Origin: Pseudoclavibacter helvolus
Lineage (GTDB): Bacteria; Actinomycetota; Actinomycetes; Actinomycetales; Microbacteriaceae
Assembly (NCBI RefSeq): GCF_014191305.1
Contig: NZ_JACHWJ010000001.1
Location: 310,001-374,000, forward strand
DNA: 64,000 nt
Reading direction: 5' to 3'
This document shows, piece by piece, positions 17,921-26,783 of the stretch (the stretch's first letter is position 1; the number at the start of each line of letters is the position of its first letter). Made by a program: the position numbers and the translations under genes. The notes under the pieces are model-generated. The model worked only from the letters and a program-made list of their open reading frames with translations, ran no database searches and was not told the DNA's origin.

Positions 17921-17966
17921 ACCACCGCCACCTCCTGAAGTCAGGGAGGTGGCGGTGGTTGTTTTG
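17921..17966 (+). terminator. rho-independent terminator after the VWA gene
   Basis: ACCACCGCCACCTCC (17921-17935) and its exact complement (17945-17959) form a 15-bp stem with a 9-nt loop, followed by TGTTTTG. It is the clearest terminator in the window. Confidence 0.9.
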
Positions 17967-18024
17967 TGTGCCGTCCGCGCGCCGCGCCACCTCCGCATGC
18001 TGCGGGGCGTGCAAGGCTTGGCAC

Positions 18025-18447
18025 ATGGATTTGGAGGTGTCGCGCTCGCTCACGATTCCGGCCGCGGAGCTCGGCTGGCGATTCTCGCGATCCTCCGGCC
18101 CCGGCGGGCAGCACGTCAACACCACCGATAGTCGAGTCGAACTCTCCTGGAACATCGGCGAATCGCAGGTGCTCACCGACGACCGGCGGCGGGTGCTCCT
18201 GGAGCGTCTCGAGAAGCGCCTCGTCGACGGGGTGCTCACGGTGACCTCCTCGGAACGCCGATCGCAGCTGCGCAACAGGGAGGCCGCGCTCGAGAAGCTC
18301 GCTGGCCTGGTCCGCGAAGGCCTCGCGCCACCCGGCCCGAAGCGCCGCCCGACGAAGCCCACGAAGGGCTCCCAGCGGCGACGGCTCGAATCGAAGGGGC
18401 AGCGGTCGGCGACGAAGGCCCAGCGGCGGCGGCCGTCTGCGGACTGA
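18025..18447 (+). CDS. arfB: ArfB-type peptidyl-tRNA hydrolase (ribosome rescue)
   Basis: 140 aa from ATG 18025. The release-factor catalytic loop is intact (SSGPGGQHVNTTDSRVEL, GGQ). The C-terminal tail is Arg/Lys-rich (PGPKRRPTKPTKGSQRRRLE, then RRRPSAD), as needed for insertion into the empty mRNA channel. ArfB/YaeJ enters stalled ribosomes lacking a stop codon in the A site and hydrolyses peptidyl-tRNA. A longer frame to 17959 overlaps the terminator of the previous gene and is not used. Confidence 0.92.
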   Translation: MDLEVSRSLTIPAAELGWRFSRSSGPGGQHVNTTDSRVELSWNIGESQVLTDDRRRVLLERLEKRLVDGVLTVTSSERRSQLRNREAALEKLAGLVREGLAPPGPKRRPTKPTKGSQRRRLESKGQRSATKAQRRRPSAD

Positions 18448-18500
18448 CAGGTTTGCTGCCTTGGGCTTGTCTCGACGTGCCGGTCCTCGCCGCAAATTGG

Positions 18501-18506
18501 TAGCCT
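18501..18506 (+). promoter_or_regulatory. -10 box TAGCCT, leaderless promoter of the DUF2510 gene
   Basis: TAGCCT, 6 nt before the ATG at 18513. Confidence 0.55.
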
Positions 18507-18512
18507 CTCTCG

Positions 18513-19391
18513 ATGACAGCGCACCCACCAGCGGGATGGTTCCCTGATCCGTTCGGCCGATTTGAACACCGCTTTTGGGATGGGTTCCGATGGACCGAGC
18601 ACGTGGGAGCCAACGGCACCCAAATGCTGGACTCACCGACAGTTCCCCCGCCGGCGCCATTTGCGACCGCTGAGCGTCGAGGATCGAAGGCGCCAGAGGT
18701 CCCAACCAACAAACGCGCCCAGCGCCAGATCCAGAAATTGGGCCTTGGCAGCCCGAACGACGATGGTGGAGGAACTCTTTTCTCAGAGAGAGTCTTGGTC
18801 GTGCATCAAAAGGCGAAGCTGATCGAGAAGCGTGTCGAGTATGCGATCTTCGACCAACTGGGACGCCCAATGGGTCAGGTGCGTCAGCTTGGCTCTGCCA
18901 TGGCAGGACTTGTTGCATCGAGCAACAGCACCAAGCGGTTTCAGATTTCAGACGCTGGCGGCAATACGCTGCTGACTCTTACTAAACCAACCACAATCGT
19001 GAAGTCGAGAGTGTCGGTCATGCGCGGCGATGGAACGCATGTCGGGCACATCGTTCAGGACAACCTCGGACTGCTCGCCTCCGCGCTCGGAGGTAGGTTC
19101 AATGATCGCTTCCGCATGGAGGCGGATGGTGAAGTCGTTGGCACTATCAACGCAGAGGACTGGCGCGCTTGGAACTTCAATATCCAAGACGCCAATGGCA
19201 CGGAGATCGCTCGAGTCACGAAAACGCGTGCAGGGCTCGCTCGAGAGGCGTTCACAAAGGCTGATCATTACGTGCTCGAAATACACCGAGGTCTTGAAGA
19301 TCCGCTTTTATCGTTGGTTGTCTCTGCAGCAGTGACTTTGGATGTGGTCCTGAAACCCCAAGGTGATGCTCCTCGGCAACGCCGACGCTAG
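18513..19391 (+). CDS. DUF2510 + phospholipid-scramblase/LURP-one-like protein
   Basis: 292 aa. The N-terminal DUF2510 motif is PPAGWFPDPFGRFEHRFWDG followed by RWTEHV. After a Pro-rich linker, residues ~90-280 have the beta-barrel pattern of LURP-one-related/scramblase proteins (LIEKRVEYAIFDQLGRPMGQ, ALGGRFNDRFRMEADGEVVG, ADHYVLEIHRGLEDPLLSLVV). These bind lipids or membranes. No catalytic residue is known for the family. GC is a little lower than in its neighbours. Transcribed alone from a leaderless promoter. Confidence 0.85.
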   Translation: MTAHPPAGWFPDPFGRFEHRFWDGFRWTEHVGANGTQMLDSPTVPPPAPFATAERRGSKAPEVPTNKRAQRQIQKLGLGSPNDDGGGTLFSERVLVVHQKAKLIEKRVEYAIFDQLGRPMGQVRQLGSAMAGLVASSNSTKRFQISDAGGNTLLTLTKPTTIVKSRVSVMRGDGTHVGHIVQDNLGLLASALGGRFNDRFRMEADGEVVGTINAEDWRAWNFNIQDANGTEIARVTKTRAGLAREAFTKADHYVLEIHRGLEDPLLSLVVSAAVTLDVVLKPQGDAPRQRRR

Positions 19392-19420
19392 CGGGTCCGC
19401 CCGGCCAGAGCGCTGGCGAG

Positions 19421-20158
19421 TCAGCCGCGCAGCCTCGGGTCGTAGGTTGGGTCCGGATATGGCTCAGCGCATCCAGTCGTGGATGCTGACGCCTGGAACT
19501 CGAAGTGCCACGGCTCGTTGAGGTAGGTCTGGCAGAGGCCGTGCCTGGCTCCGTTGGTGGCGAGCCAGTCGGCGGCTCCGCCTCCCTCCACGTCCACAGC
19601 ATCGCCAGACACGTGGAGCGAGGTCTCGGGCGAGGCGACCCACCGCGCGGCTTCCTCTTCCGGGCCGTACTCGGCACGCGCATCCCGCAGCAGCTGGGCT
19701 TGAAGCTCGGGAGAGCGCCACCCGCTGTTGACCATGACGTAGACGCCCTCAGACTCGGCGTCTCGGGTCGCCGCCTGAAGCGCAGCGAGCAACCCGGGGG
19801 ACAGGTTGCTGATGCCGGCGTACTCGGCATCGAACGCCGTCGTGCCGAACTGCAGGCGGCCATCGGGGTTCTCGGCACCAACGTTGCCCACGTTTGGGGC
19901 GCTGCCGGTCGCTGCGTCGCCGGACGCCTCTGCGGCACTGGGCGCCGCAAGCACCGCATCCCGAACTGGCGGCTCACTCTGCGACGCCGTGCTCTGCCCG
20001 TGCTGCGCCGAAAGGAGCGCGACGCCGAGACCTGCTAGGGCGACGAGGGCAGCGCCGCCCACGAGGAGCCGCGCGGTTCGCTTTCGCTTCGGCAGGTTCG
20101 GCCGCTTCGGCAGGTTCGGAAGAGTGCGCTGGTGGCGGGGCGAGCTGGTGAGCGTCAT
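19421..20158 (-). CDS. vanY: VanY-type D-Ala-D-Ala carboxypeptidase (peptidase M15B)
   Basis: 245 aa. A basic N-terminus is followed by one membrane helix (LLVGGAALVALAGLGVALL), a signal-anchor or signal peptide. The catalytic domain at ~100-240 carries SGWRSPELQAQL, the zinc site SLHVSGDAVDV (His and Asp) and EPWHFE (Glu and third His ligand). It cleaves the terminal D-Ala of peptidoglycan stems outside the cell. It is divergent from the VanRS-like pair with 86 bp between starts, which suggests shared control. Confidence 0.88.
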   Translation of the reverse strand: MTLTSSPRHQRTLPNLPKRPNLPKRKRTARLLVGGAALVALAGLGVALLSAQHGQSTASQSEPPVRDAVLAAPSAAEASGDAATGSAPNVGNVGAENPDGRLQFGTTAFDAEYAGISNLSPGLLAALQAATRDAESEGVYVMVNSGWRSPELQAQLLRDARAEYGPEEEAARWVASPETSLHVSGDAVDVEGGGAADWLATNGARHGLCQTYLNEPWHFEFQASASTTGCAEPYPDPTYDPRLRG

Positions 20159-20232
20159 GAGACAAGTTCAGGCAATGCGACGTTGCCCGGACGTTCCGGC
20201 ATTCGCATACGCCGGCGATATGCCGCGACTCG

Positions 20233-20238
20233 TATCAT
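20233..20238 (+). promoter_or_regulatory. -10 box TATCAT, leaderless promoter of the response regulator
   Basis: TATCAT, 6 nt before the ATG at 20245, inside the 86-bp gap to vanY. Confidence 0.55.
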
Positions 20239-20244
20239 CGGCTC

Positions 20245-20940
20245 ATGCGTGTGCTGCTGGTTGAAGACGAGCCCTACATGGCGGAGGCGATCCGCGACGG
20301 GCTGCGGCTCGAGGCGATCGCGGCCGACATCGCCGGCGACGGGCACACCGCCCTCGAGCTGCTGAGCGTCAACGACTACGACGTGGCGGTGCTCGACCGT
20401 GACATCCCCGGCCCTTCGGGTGACGAGGTCGCCAAGCGCATCGTGGCCTCGAACAGCGGGGTCCTCATCCTCATGCTCACTGCCGCCGACCGGCTCGACG
20501 ACAAGGCGTCCGGGTTCGAGCTCGGGGCCGACGACTACCTCACGAAGCCCTTCGAGCTGCAGGAGCTCGTGCTGCGTCTCCGCGCTCTGAACCGCCGCCG
20601 CGCGCACAGCCGCCCACCCATCCACGAGATCGCCGGCTTGAAGCTCGACCCGTTCCGCCGCGAGGTGTACCGGGACGGCCGCTACGTTGCGCTCACCCGC
20701 AAGCAGTTCGCCGTGCTTGAGGTGCTCATGAGCGCAGGCGGCGGAGTGATCAGCGCCGAGGAGCTGCTTGAGAAGGCCTGGGACGAGAACGCCGACCCGT
20801 TCACGAACGCCGTCCGCATCACGGTCTCCGCGTTGCGCAAGCGCCTCGGCGAGCCGTGGCTCATCGTCACCCTGCCAGGCGTCGGGTACCGCATCGACGC
20901 CGAAGCTGGCTCCGTGCTCGACGAGAACGAACCCAGGTGA
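20245..20940 (+). CDS. OmpR-family response regulator, VanR-like
   Basis: 231 aa. Receiver domain with acidic pocket E7/D8, phospho-acceptor D51 (VLDRDIPGPSGDE), T/S at LTAAD and K in YLTKPF. The C-terminal winged HTH (ALTRKQFAVLEVLMS, VRITVSALRKRLGEP, LPGVGYRID) binds DNA. The DRDIPGPSGDE stretch is characteristic of actinobacterial VanR-type regulators. Its stop overlaps the kinase GTG by 4 nt (GTGA). It probably senses envelope stress via the kinase and controls vanY and possibly the convergent vanZ-like gene. Confidence 0.9.
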   Translation: MRVLLVEDEPYMAEAIRDGLRLEAIAADIAGDGHTALELLSVNDYDVAVLDRDIPGPSGDEVAKRIVASNSGVLILMLTAADRLDDKASGFELGADDYLTKPFELQELVLRLRALNRRRAHSRPPIHEIAGLKLDPFRREVYRDGRYVALTRKQFAVLEVLMSAGGGVISAEELLEKAWDENADPFTNAVRITVSALRKRLGEPWLIVTLPGVGYRIDAEAGSVLDENEPR

Positions 20941-22055
20941 CACGGCAGCGAGGCCTCAGCGTTCGGCTGAAGCTCGCCCTCAGCTACGCGGCCTTCCTCA
21001 TGATCGCGGGCGCGCTGCTGCTCGCCGTCGTCTACGCCTTCCTGCTCCGCTACGTACCCGCCGAGGCGATGGCCAGCGAGTGGACGTTCTTCCCCGGCCG
21101 CACCGACCTCGTGCGCGCGTTTGTGCCGGCTGCGGCGTGGGCCCTCCTCTTCCTCCTGGTCATCGCACTGGTGGGCGGCTGGTTCCTGGCCGGTCGGATG
21201 CTCGCCCCGCTCACCCGCATCACGGTCGCCACGCGGGCTGCCGCGGCCGGGTCGCTGTCGCACCGCATCCGCCTCCCTGGCAAGAGTGACGAGTTCACCG
21301 AGCTGGCCGACAGCTTCGACGCGATGCTCGCCCAGCTGGAGGCGCACGTCGCGCAGCAGCAGCGCTTCGCGGCAAACGCATCCCACGAGCTCCGCACCCC
21401 GCTCGCGATCTCGCAGACGCTGCTGGACGTTGCGCGCAAGGACCCAGAGCACGACCACGCTGCCGTGCTCGACCGGCTCCACTCGGTGAACTCGCGGGCG
21501 ATCGAGCTCACGGAGGCGCTGCTGGTGCTGAGTCGCACCGAGCACGGCACGTTCGCGACCGAGCGGGTCGACCTGTCGCTCGTTGCCGAGGAAGCCGCCG
21601 AGACGCTGCTGCCGCTCGCCGAGAAGCGGGGCGTGGCCATCGAGACGGCGGGGGAGGCGGCATCCACGATCGGCTCGCCCGCGCTGCTGAGCCTGCTCAC
21701 GACGAACCTGCTGCACAACGCGATCGTGCACAACGTCTCGCTGGGCGGCTCGGTTCGCCTCACGACGAGCGCGGCCGCGGACGCGGCGGTCCTCGTCGTC
21801 GAGAACACGGGCAGCCCGATCAGTGAAGAGCTGCTCGCCACCCTCACGGAGCCGTTCCAGCGCGGCGAGCAGCGCACTAGAAGCGACCACGCCGGCGTGG
21901 GGCTCGGGCTGGCGATCGTGAAGAGCGTCGTCAAGGCGCACGGCGGTGCCTTGCAGCTCGAAGCGCGCGATGGGGGAGGCCTGCGCGTGATCGTGCGGCT
22001 GCCTCCCGCGCCGGATGGTGCGGCAGGCGGGGCGGGCGCCCGTGACCGCGCCTAG
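20937..22055 (+). CDS. sensor histidine kinase, VanS-like
   Basis: 372 aa from GTG 20937. Two membrane helices (~13-37 and ~62-85) flank a ~25-residue extracellular loop, too short for a classical sensor domain. HAMP follows, then H150 (FAANASHELRTPLA), N-box NLLHNAIVHN and G-boxes GVGLGLAIVKSVVKAHGG. It phosphorylates the co-encoded VanR-like protein. Tail-to-tail with the vanZ-like gene, overlapping it by 4 nt. Confidence 0.88.
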   Translation: MTRQRGLSVRLKLALSYAAFLMIAGALLLAVVYAFLLRYVPAEAMASEWTFFPGRTDLVRAFVPAAAWALLFLLVIALVGGWFLAGRMLAPLTRITVATRAAAAGSLSHRIRLPGKSDEFTELADSFDAMLAQLEAHVAQQQRFAANASHELRTPLAISQTLLDVARKDPEHDHAAVLDRLHSVNSRAIELTEALLVLSRTEHGTFATERVDLSLVAEEAAETLLPLAEKRGVAIETAGEAASTIGSPALLSLLTTNLLHNAIVHNVSLGGSVRLTTSAAADAAVLVVENTGSPISEELLATLTEPFQRGEQRTRSDHAGVGLGLAIVKSVVKAHGGALQLEARDGGGLRVIVRLPPAPDGAAGGAGARDRA

Positions 22056-22555
22056 CTGAACGCCGCGCGTCGCACGCTCGGCGCGATGATCGCCGCACCC
22101 ATCAGCGCGCCGACGGTATTCGCGATGATGTCAGTTGTATCGAAGCTGCCGACGGCGAGGGCGAACTGCGTCGTCTCCATGGCGAGGCTCGCGAAGCCCG
22201 CGGCGAAGAAGGTCTTCGGGCCGGGCGCTACGCGCCACAGGAAACCCGTGCAGAGGCCAAACGGCACGAACACGGCCACGTTGGCGAGCACCTCGAGGGG
22301 TCGGCTGGCCGCGTACCCCTCGCTCGCGACGAACGGCATGAGCTTGAGGTGCCTTGTCTCGCCCCAGCCCACAAACGGCACCTCGAGCTTCCACACGATC
22401 AGCCAGGTGAGCAGCACGAGGTAGGCGAGGAAGAGGCCAGCAACCAACAGTCGTGGCGCGCGCGACGGACGCCGCGTGCGCTGTCGCGGCTGGGTGCTGG
22501 CGAACGCCCGCGTGGTCGGGAGTTCCAGGGTCTGGTCTGCTCGGCTGTAGCTCAT
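22052..22555 (-). CDS. VanZ-family membrane protein
   Basis: 167 aa. Four membrane helices: RLLVAGLFLAYLVLLTWLIV, LANVAVFVPFGLCTGFLWRV, FFAAGFASLAMETTQFALAV and TVGALMGAAIIA. The ETTQ...DTTDIIANT-GA-G pattern is the VanZ signature. VanZ proteins raise teicoplanin or other antibiotic tolerance by an unknown mechanism. Start ATG 22555; a long upstream extension in frame is rejected because it lacks family similarity. Confidence 0.85.
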   Translation of the reverse strand: MSYSRADQTLELPTTRAFASTQPRQRTRRPSRAPRLLVAGLFLAYLVLLTWLIVWKLEVPFVGWGETRHLKLMPFVASEGYAASRPLEVLANVAVFVPFGLCTGFLWRVAPGPKTFFAAGFASLAMETTQFALAVGSFDTTDIIANTVGALMGAAIIAPSVRRAAFS

Positions 22556-22683
22556 GGCTACAGCCTCTCGAGGGGCGTGTTGCGAGGGCGTATGCGGGTT
22601 TCGATACGCGGACGATACGCGTCGGCTCGCGCTTCTCCACAGGCGACAAGCCGAGCTCTGCAATCGTGAGAGACTTCCGGCTT

Positions 22684-24153
22684 GTGACTTCAGCCAGTGC
22701 ATCCGAAAACTCCAGCCAGCACGAGGCAGCGCGAGACCCGCAAGCCGTCGCCAGGCAGGCGAGCGAGGCGCACCACCTGCAGCGCTCGCTCTCGCCACGC
22801 CAGCTCGCCATGATGGGACTCGGCGGCGCAATCGGCGCCGGCCTGTTCGTTGGCTCCGGCCAGGCGATCGCCGTCGCCGGGCCCGCCGTCATCGTGTCGT
22901 ACGCCGTCGCGGGCCTGCTTGTCATCCTCGTGCTCTTCATGCTCGCCGAGATGGCGGCCGCCGACCCGCAGAGCGGCGCGTTCTCCGTGTACGCGGCGAA
23001 GGCGTTCGGCGCGACGGCAGGCGCGACGCTCGGCTGGTTCTACTGGATGCAGCTCGTCATCGTCATCGCCGCCGAGGCGACGGGAGCCGCCGCCATCGTC
23101 GCGGCCTGGACGCCAGGCATCCCGCAGGGCGTGTGGGCGCTCGCCTTCATGGTGACCTTTACGCTCATCAACCTCCTCGGGGTGCGACGCTACGGTTCCT
23201 TCGAGTTCTGGTTCGCCGTGCTGAAGGTCGCCGCCATCATCGGGTTCTTGGTGCTCGGCGCTGCCCTCCTGCTCGGGCTCATCCCAAACGTCCCGTCGCC
23301 CGGGCTCTCCAACCTGGTCGCGCACGACGGCTTCGCCCCGACGGGCATCCTCGGCATCTCCGCAGCCCTGCTCATCGTCATGTTCAGCTTCGGCGGCACC
23401 GAGCTCACCGCGATCGCCGCCGCCGAGACGCGCGACCCAGCCACGAGCATCCGCCGCGCCGTGCGCAGCGTGCTGTGGCGCATCCTGCTCTTCTACATCG
23501 GCTCGGTCTTCGTGATCGTCGCCGCGCTGCCGTGGATGGACCCGGCAGTCGTCGCGGGCCCGTTCGCGGCTGTGCTCGCCCTCACGAGCATCCCGGGCGT
23601 CGACTTCATCATGTCGGTCATCATCGTCATCGCTCTGCTCTCGGCGCTCAACGCCAACCTCTACGGTGCCTCGCGCATGGTCTACTCGCTGTCTGAGCGC
23701 CGCTTCGCGCCCCGCGGCATGCAGCGCCTCGCCCGCAACGGCACGCCGACCGTCGCCGTGCTCGTCTCCGTCGGGGTCGGCTTCCTCACTGTCATCTTCA
23801 ACTTCCTCGCGCCGGACGCTGTCCTCCCGACGCTGCTCAACGTCGTCGGCTCGACGCTCATCGTCCTCTGGGCAATGGTCACGGCGTCGCAGCTCGTCCT
23901 CAGAAGGCGAGCGGATGCGCGCGGCGAGACCCTCGCGGCCCGTATGCCAGGCTTCCCCTGGTTGAGCATCCTGGCCGGCGTGATCCTCGCGGTCATCATC
24001 GTGCTGACCATGCTCAACGAGGGTTCCAGGGAGCAGCTGCTTGCGACGCTCGGCATGACTGCGGTCATCGCGATCGCGTGCGCGCTCACCAACAGGCACC
24101 TGCGGCGCCAGGGCGTCGACCCCGTGCAGCTGCTGCGCGGAGAGACGAACTAG
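22684..24153 (+). CDS. APC-family amino-acid permease
   Basis: 489 aa with about 12 membrane helices. The first contains the APC motif GLGGAIGAGLFVGSG. Further typical segments: FSFGGTELTAIAAAETRDPATSIRRAV after helix 6 and LNANLYGASRMVYSLSERR between helices 8 and 9. It should take up an amino acid with protons (GabP/AroP/ProY-like). The start is one of two GTGs (22666 or 22684); 22684 has GAGAG 10 nt upstream. Monocistronic. Confidence 0.9.
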   Translation: MTSASASENSSQHEAARDPQAVARQASEAHHLQRSLSPRQLAMMGLGGAIGAGLFVGSGQAIAVAGPAVIVSYAVAGLLVILVLFMLAEMAAADPQSGAFSVYAAKAFGATAGATLGWFYWMQLVIVIAAEATGAAAIVAAWTPGIPQGVWALAFMVTFTLINLLGVRRYGSFEFWFAVLKVAAIIGFLVLGAALLLGLIPNVPSPGLSNLVAHDGFAPTGILGISAALLIVMFSFGGTELTAIAAAETRDPATSIRRAVRSVLWRILLFYIGSVFVIVAALPWMDPAVVAGPFAAVLALTSIPGVDFIMSVIIVIALLSALNANLYGASRMVYSLSERRFAPRGMQRLARNGTPTVAVLVSVGVGFLTVIFNFLAPDAVLPTLLNVVGSTLIVLWAMVTASQLVLRRRADARGETLAARMPGFPWLSILAGVILAVIIVLTMLNEGSREQLLATLGMTAVIAIACALTNRHLRRQGVDPVQLLRGETN

Positions 24154-24385
24154 AGATTCGTGCGGTCGGGTTCTTGGGGTCTGGGGTCCACAGGGAAAAG
24201 CTATGTGAACCCGAGTTCTTGCAATCGAAATCTCTTCATTCGAATCTAAATACTAAAACAATAAGACGTTAGTTCCCGTCAAATCTGGGGATAAGTCCCG
24301 GAGGGCCCTGTGGGCAAGGGTTCTCGGGCTGAAAAGTTATCCACGAACCTCCCAAATGTCGGACCGGTCCGGTAAACTCTGGGGC
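24154..24385. other. intergenic region before the HNH gene
   Basis: 232 bp, markedly AT-richer than its surroundings in the middle (24230-24275). It holds a single DnaA-box-like 9-mer TTATCCACG (24337-24345), a palindrome GGACCGGTCC (24361-24370) and the HNH -10 box. No gene seen. Confidence 0.5.
24373..24378 (+). promoter_or_regulatory. -10 box TAAACT, leaderless promoter of the HNH gene
   Basis: TAAACT, 7 nt before the ATG at 24386. Confidence 0.55.
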
Positions 24386-25912
24386 ATGCAGAAGCACCGT
24401 AGCTCCGACCTCCCGGACTCTGGGTTTGATCCTTCGGATCCGGCGTCGGTCGCGGCGCGGCGGTCGGAGATTCTTGCGTTGGAGGAGGCGGCTGCGGCGA
24501 TGCTCGCGGCCGGTACTGCGTTGCAGTTGCAGGCGCATGCGGCGGCGTACGAGTTCGGGCACGCGCTCGATGTCGCGGAGGGATGCGCGGAGTCGGCGAT
24601 GCATGTGCGGTCGATCGCGAACGAGGTGGGGCTGCTCGTGAAGCTCGCCGCTGGGACCGCGCAGGGGCACCTCGCGTCGGCGTCCGTGACGTTGCGGGAG
24701 TTTCCGGCGCTCACGCTCGCCCTCGAGGAGAACCTGGCGACGCCCGCGCAGGCGAACACGCTCGCGAGCGTCGGACTGAAGGTGAACCACGAGGATCCCG
24801 CGGAGCAGGCGCTGCGTCGTGCCGAGTTCTTGCAGGTGATGCTCGAGCGAGTGCGGGTGGAACCGTTGCCGCCGAGGGCGTTGCAGAAGGCGGCTGAGCG
24901 GGTCGCGGAGGAGCTCACCGGGGAGTCTATCGATCAGCGCTACGAGCGGGTGAAGAAGCGCCGCCGCGCGAGCGTCGAGGATCTCGGCGACGGGATGAGT
25001 GTCCTGCGTGTGCTGATGAGCTCGTTTGTTGCGAACGCCGTCCTAGACCGGGCGCGGAAGCAGGGGAAAGCGATCATCAAGGCACGGCCCAAGCCCGGCG
25101 CGCACATCGATGAGGCAGCAGTCGGCGAGAATCCTGCAGCCGGCACGAGCGCGAACCCGGCGAGCGGTGGAGACAGCACGGCCCTCGCGCCCGACGAGCG
25201 CACCCTCGATCAGGTCGTGTCGGATGTCATCGCGGACATGCTCCTCACGAGCGACCCGATGAACCCCTCCGCCACCGCCGCCCGCGGCATCCAAGCGACC
25301 GCTCACGTCAGCATCCCGGCGACGAGCATGCTCGCCGCCCCCAACACCGGCGGCCTGAACCAGTCGGGCTTTGCTCCGGCGCTCCTCGATGGCATGTCGC
25401 CCATGCCCCTCGAGGACGCGAAGCGCCTCGCCGCCACCGCGCCAGCCTTCATTCGCGTGCTCCTGCACCCCGTCACGGGCGCCGTGCAGGCGGTCGACTC
25501 CTACAAACCCACCCCCGCGATGCGCGCGTTTCTGCAAGCCCGCGACGTGCACTGCCGCTTCATCGGCTGCCGGCAACCGGCCGCGAGATGCGAACTTGAC
25601 CACACGATCGACCACCAATACGGCGGGAAGACTGCCGTCTGGAACCTGAGCGATTTTTGCCTCGCCCACCACATCGTGAAACACCACACCGCCTGGCAAG
25701 TCAGACAGTTAGGCGGCGGGATTCTCGAGTGGACGACTCCGAGCGGGAAGATCTACATCGACCGACCCGAACCCTACGGCGTGATCTTCAGGCCCAGCGC
25801 CGAACTGCCCCGACCCGGCGGTACCGTACCGTCGAGTCGAGACGAACGTCGGCGCCCAGTCAGCGGCACCCCGCCGGCGCAGCCAAACGAAGTCACAACG
25901 CCACCGTTCTAG
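24386..25912 (+). CDS. DUF222 / HNH endonuclease-type protein
   Basis: 508 aa. Residues ~20-330 are the long helical DUF222 region. The HNH nuclease motif is at the C-terminus: DVHCRFIGCRQPAARCELDH (Cys pair and DH), then YGGKTAVWNLSDFCLAHHIVKHH. These proteins are multi-copy in actinobacteria, associated with mobile introns and repeats, and of unknown role. They are thought to cut DNA. The gene is transcribed alone, leaderless, and followed by two sets of short tandem repeats. Confidence 0.85.
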   Translation: MQKHRSSDLPDSGFDPSDPASVAARRSEILALEEAAAAMLAAGTALQLQAHAAAYEFGHALDVAEGCAESAMHVRSIANEVGLLVKLAAGTAQGHLASASVTLREFPALTLALEENLATPAQANTLASVGLKVNHEDPAEQALRRAEFLQVMLERVRVEPLPPRALQKAAERVAEELTGESIDQRYERVKKRRRASVEDLGDGMSVLRVLMSSFVANAVLDRARKQGKAIIKARPKPGAHIDEAAVGENPAAGTSANPASGGDSTALAPDERTLDQVVSDVIADMLLTSDPMNPSATAARGIQATAHVSIPATSMLAAPNTGGLNQSGFAPALLDGMSPMPLEDAKRLAATAPAFIRVLLHPVTGAVQAVDSYKPTPAMRAFLQARDVHCRFIGCRQPAARCELDHTIDHQYGGKTAVWNLSDFCLAHHIVKHHTAWQVRQLGGGILEWTTPSGKIYIDRPEPYGVIFRPSAELPRPGGTVPSSRDERRRPVSGTPPAQPNEVTTPPF

Positions 25913-25913
25913 T

Positions 25914-25941
25914 TCCGATCTAGATCCGATCTAGATCCGAC
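25914..25941. repeat. 11-bp tandem repeat TCCGATCTAGA
   Basis: Two exact copies (25914-25924, 25925-25935) and the start of a third, beginning 2 nt after the HNH stop. Confidence 0.8.
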
Positions 25942-26032
25942 TCAGGCACAGGAACGCCCGCTGCCTGCGCGACTTCGTGCAGTCGCCATCTGAGTGGCCG
26001 GTGGTGTCGAGCGTGGCTCGGATCACGAGACC

Positions 26033-26080
26033 TTGAGCATCTGAGCATCTGAGCATTTGAGCATTTGAGCATTTGAGCAT
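26033..26080. repeat. 8-bp tandem repeat YTGAGCAT, six copies
   Basis: Six contiguous units (TTGAGCAT or CTGAGCAT) fill 48 bp between the HNH gene and the convergent response regulator. The unit length is not a multiple of three and the array is intergenic. Such arrays vary by slippage. Confidence 0.9.
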
Positions 26081-26147
26081 TCGGGTAATCGGGCACGCGA
26101 CCTCCGAAGTACTCGGGCTTGAGGGCTCGCGGGCAACGCCGCGGCGG

Positions 26148-26783
26148 CTAGCGGAGGACGCCGCGCGCCCTCGCCTCGGAGACCGCCGCCGTGCGCGACG
26201 TCACGCCCAGCTTCGTGAACACGTGCGCGAGGTGCGACTTCACGGTCGTCTCGGTCACGAACAGCTCGTTTGCGACCTCCGTGTTGGAACGCCCGTCGGC
26301 GACAAGCCGGAGCACTTCGATCTCGCGAGGCGAGAGGCTCTGCTGCGGTGCGCGGAGTCGGTCCATGAGGCGTGAGGCGATGGGAGGCGCAAGCGCGCTA
26401 GCTCCGCTGGCGGCGGCCCGCACTGCCGCGAGCAGCTCATGGGGCGGCGCGTCTTTCAACAGATACCCGCTGGCACCGGCTTCGACGGCGCCGAGGATGT
26501 CACCGTCTGAGTCGTAGTTCGTCACGACAAGCACGTGCGGTGGATCAGGCAGGGCGCGGATGCGCTTGGTCGCAGACGCCCCGCTCTCGTTCTCGCGCGC
26601 ACCGAACTGCAGGTCCATGAGTACGAGGTCGGGGCGCTCATCCGCCGCTGCCCGCACGGCCTCGTCGGCGCTCGACGCCTCGCCCACAACGTCGATGTCG
26701 GCCTCGACGCCGAGGAGTGCGCGGAGCCCCGCCCGAACGACGGGATGATCGTCGGCGATGACAACTCTGATCATGCTGGTCAT
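26148..26783 (-). CDS. NarL/LuxR-family response regulator
   Basis: 211 aa. Receiver with D11/D12 and phospho-acceptor D57 (LVLMDLQFG), then a LuxR HTH (LSPREIEVLRLVADGRSNTE, ETTVKSHLAHVFTKLGV). The start ATG at 26783 has AAAGGAGG upstream and overlaps the kinase stop (ATGA). It is the partner of the HisKA_3 kinase and probably regulates the divergent ABC transporter. Confidence 0.9.
   Translation of the reverse strand: MTSMIRVVIADDHPVVRAGLRALLGVEADIDVVGEASSADEAVRAAADERPDLVLMDLQFGARENESGASATKRIRALPDPPHVLVVTNYDSDGDILGAVEAGASGYLLKDAPPHELLAAVRAAASGASALAPPIASRLMDRLRAPQQSLSPREIEVLRLVADGRSNTEVANELFVTETTVKSHLAHVFTKLGVTSRTAAVSEARARGVLR

Noticed and set aside
16602-18623. 673-aa minus-strand Arg-rich frame
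   Set aside because: Shadow of the repetitive Thr/Pro stalk and arfB region.
22690-24099. 469-aa minus-strand frame opposite the amino-acid permease
   Set aside because: Composition is DE/R/H-rich without any domain; the permease on the plus strand is unmistakable.
24337-24345. DnaA-box-like TTATCCACG as part of an origin
   Set aside because: Only one good box, no cluster, and no dnaA/dnaN nearby.
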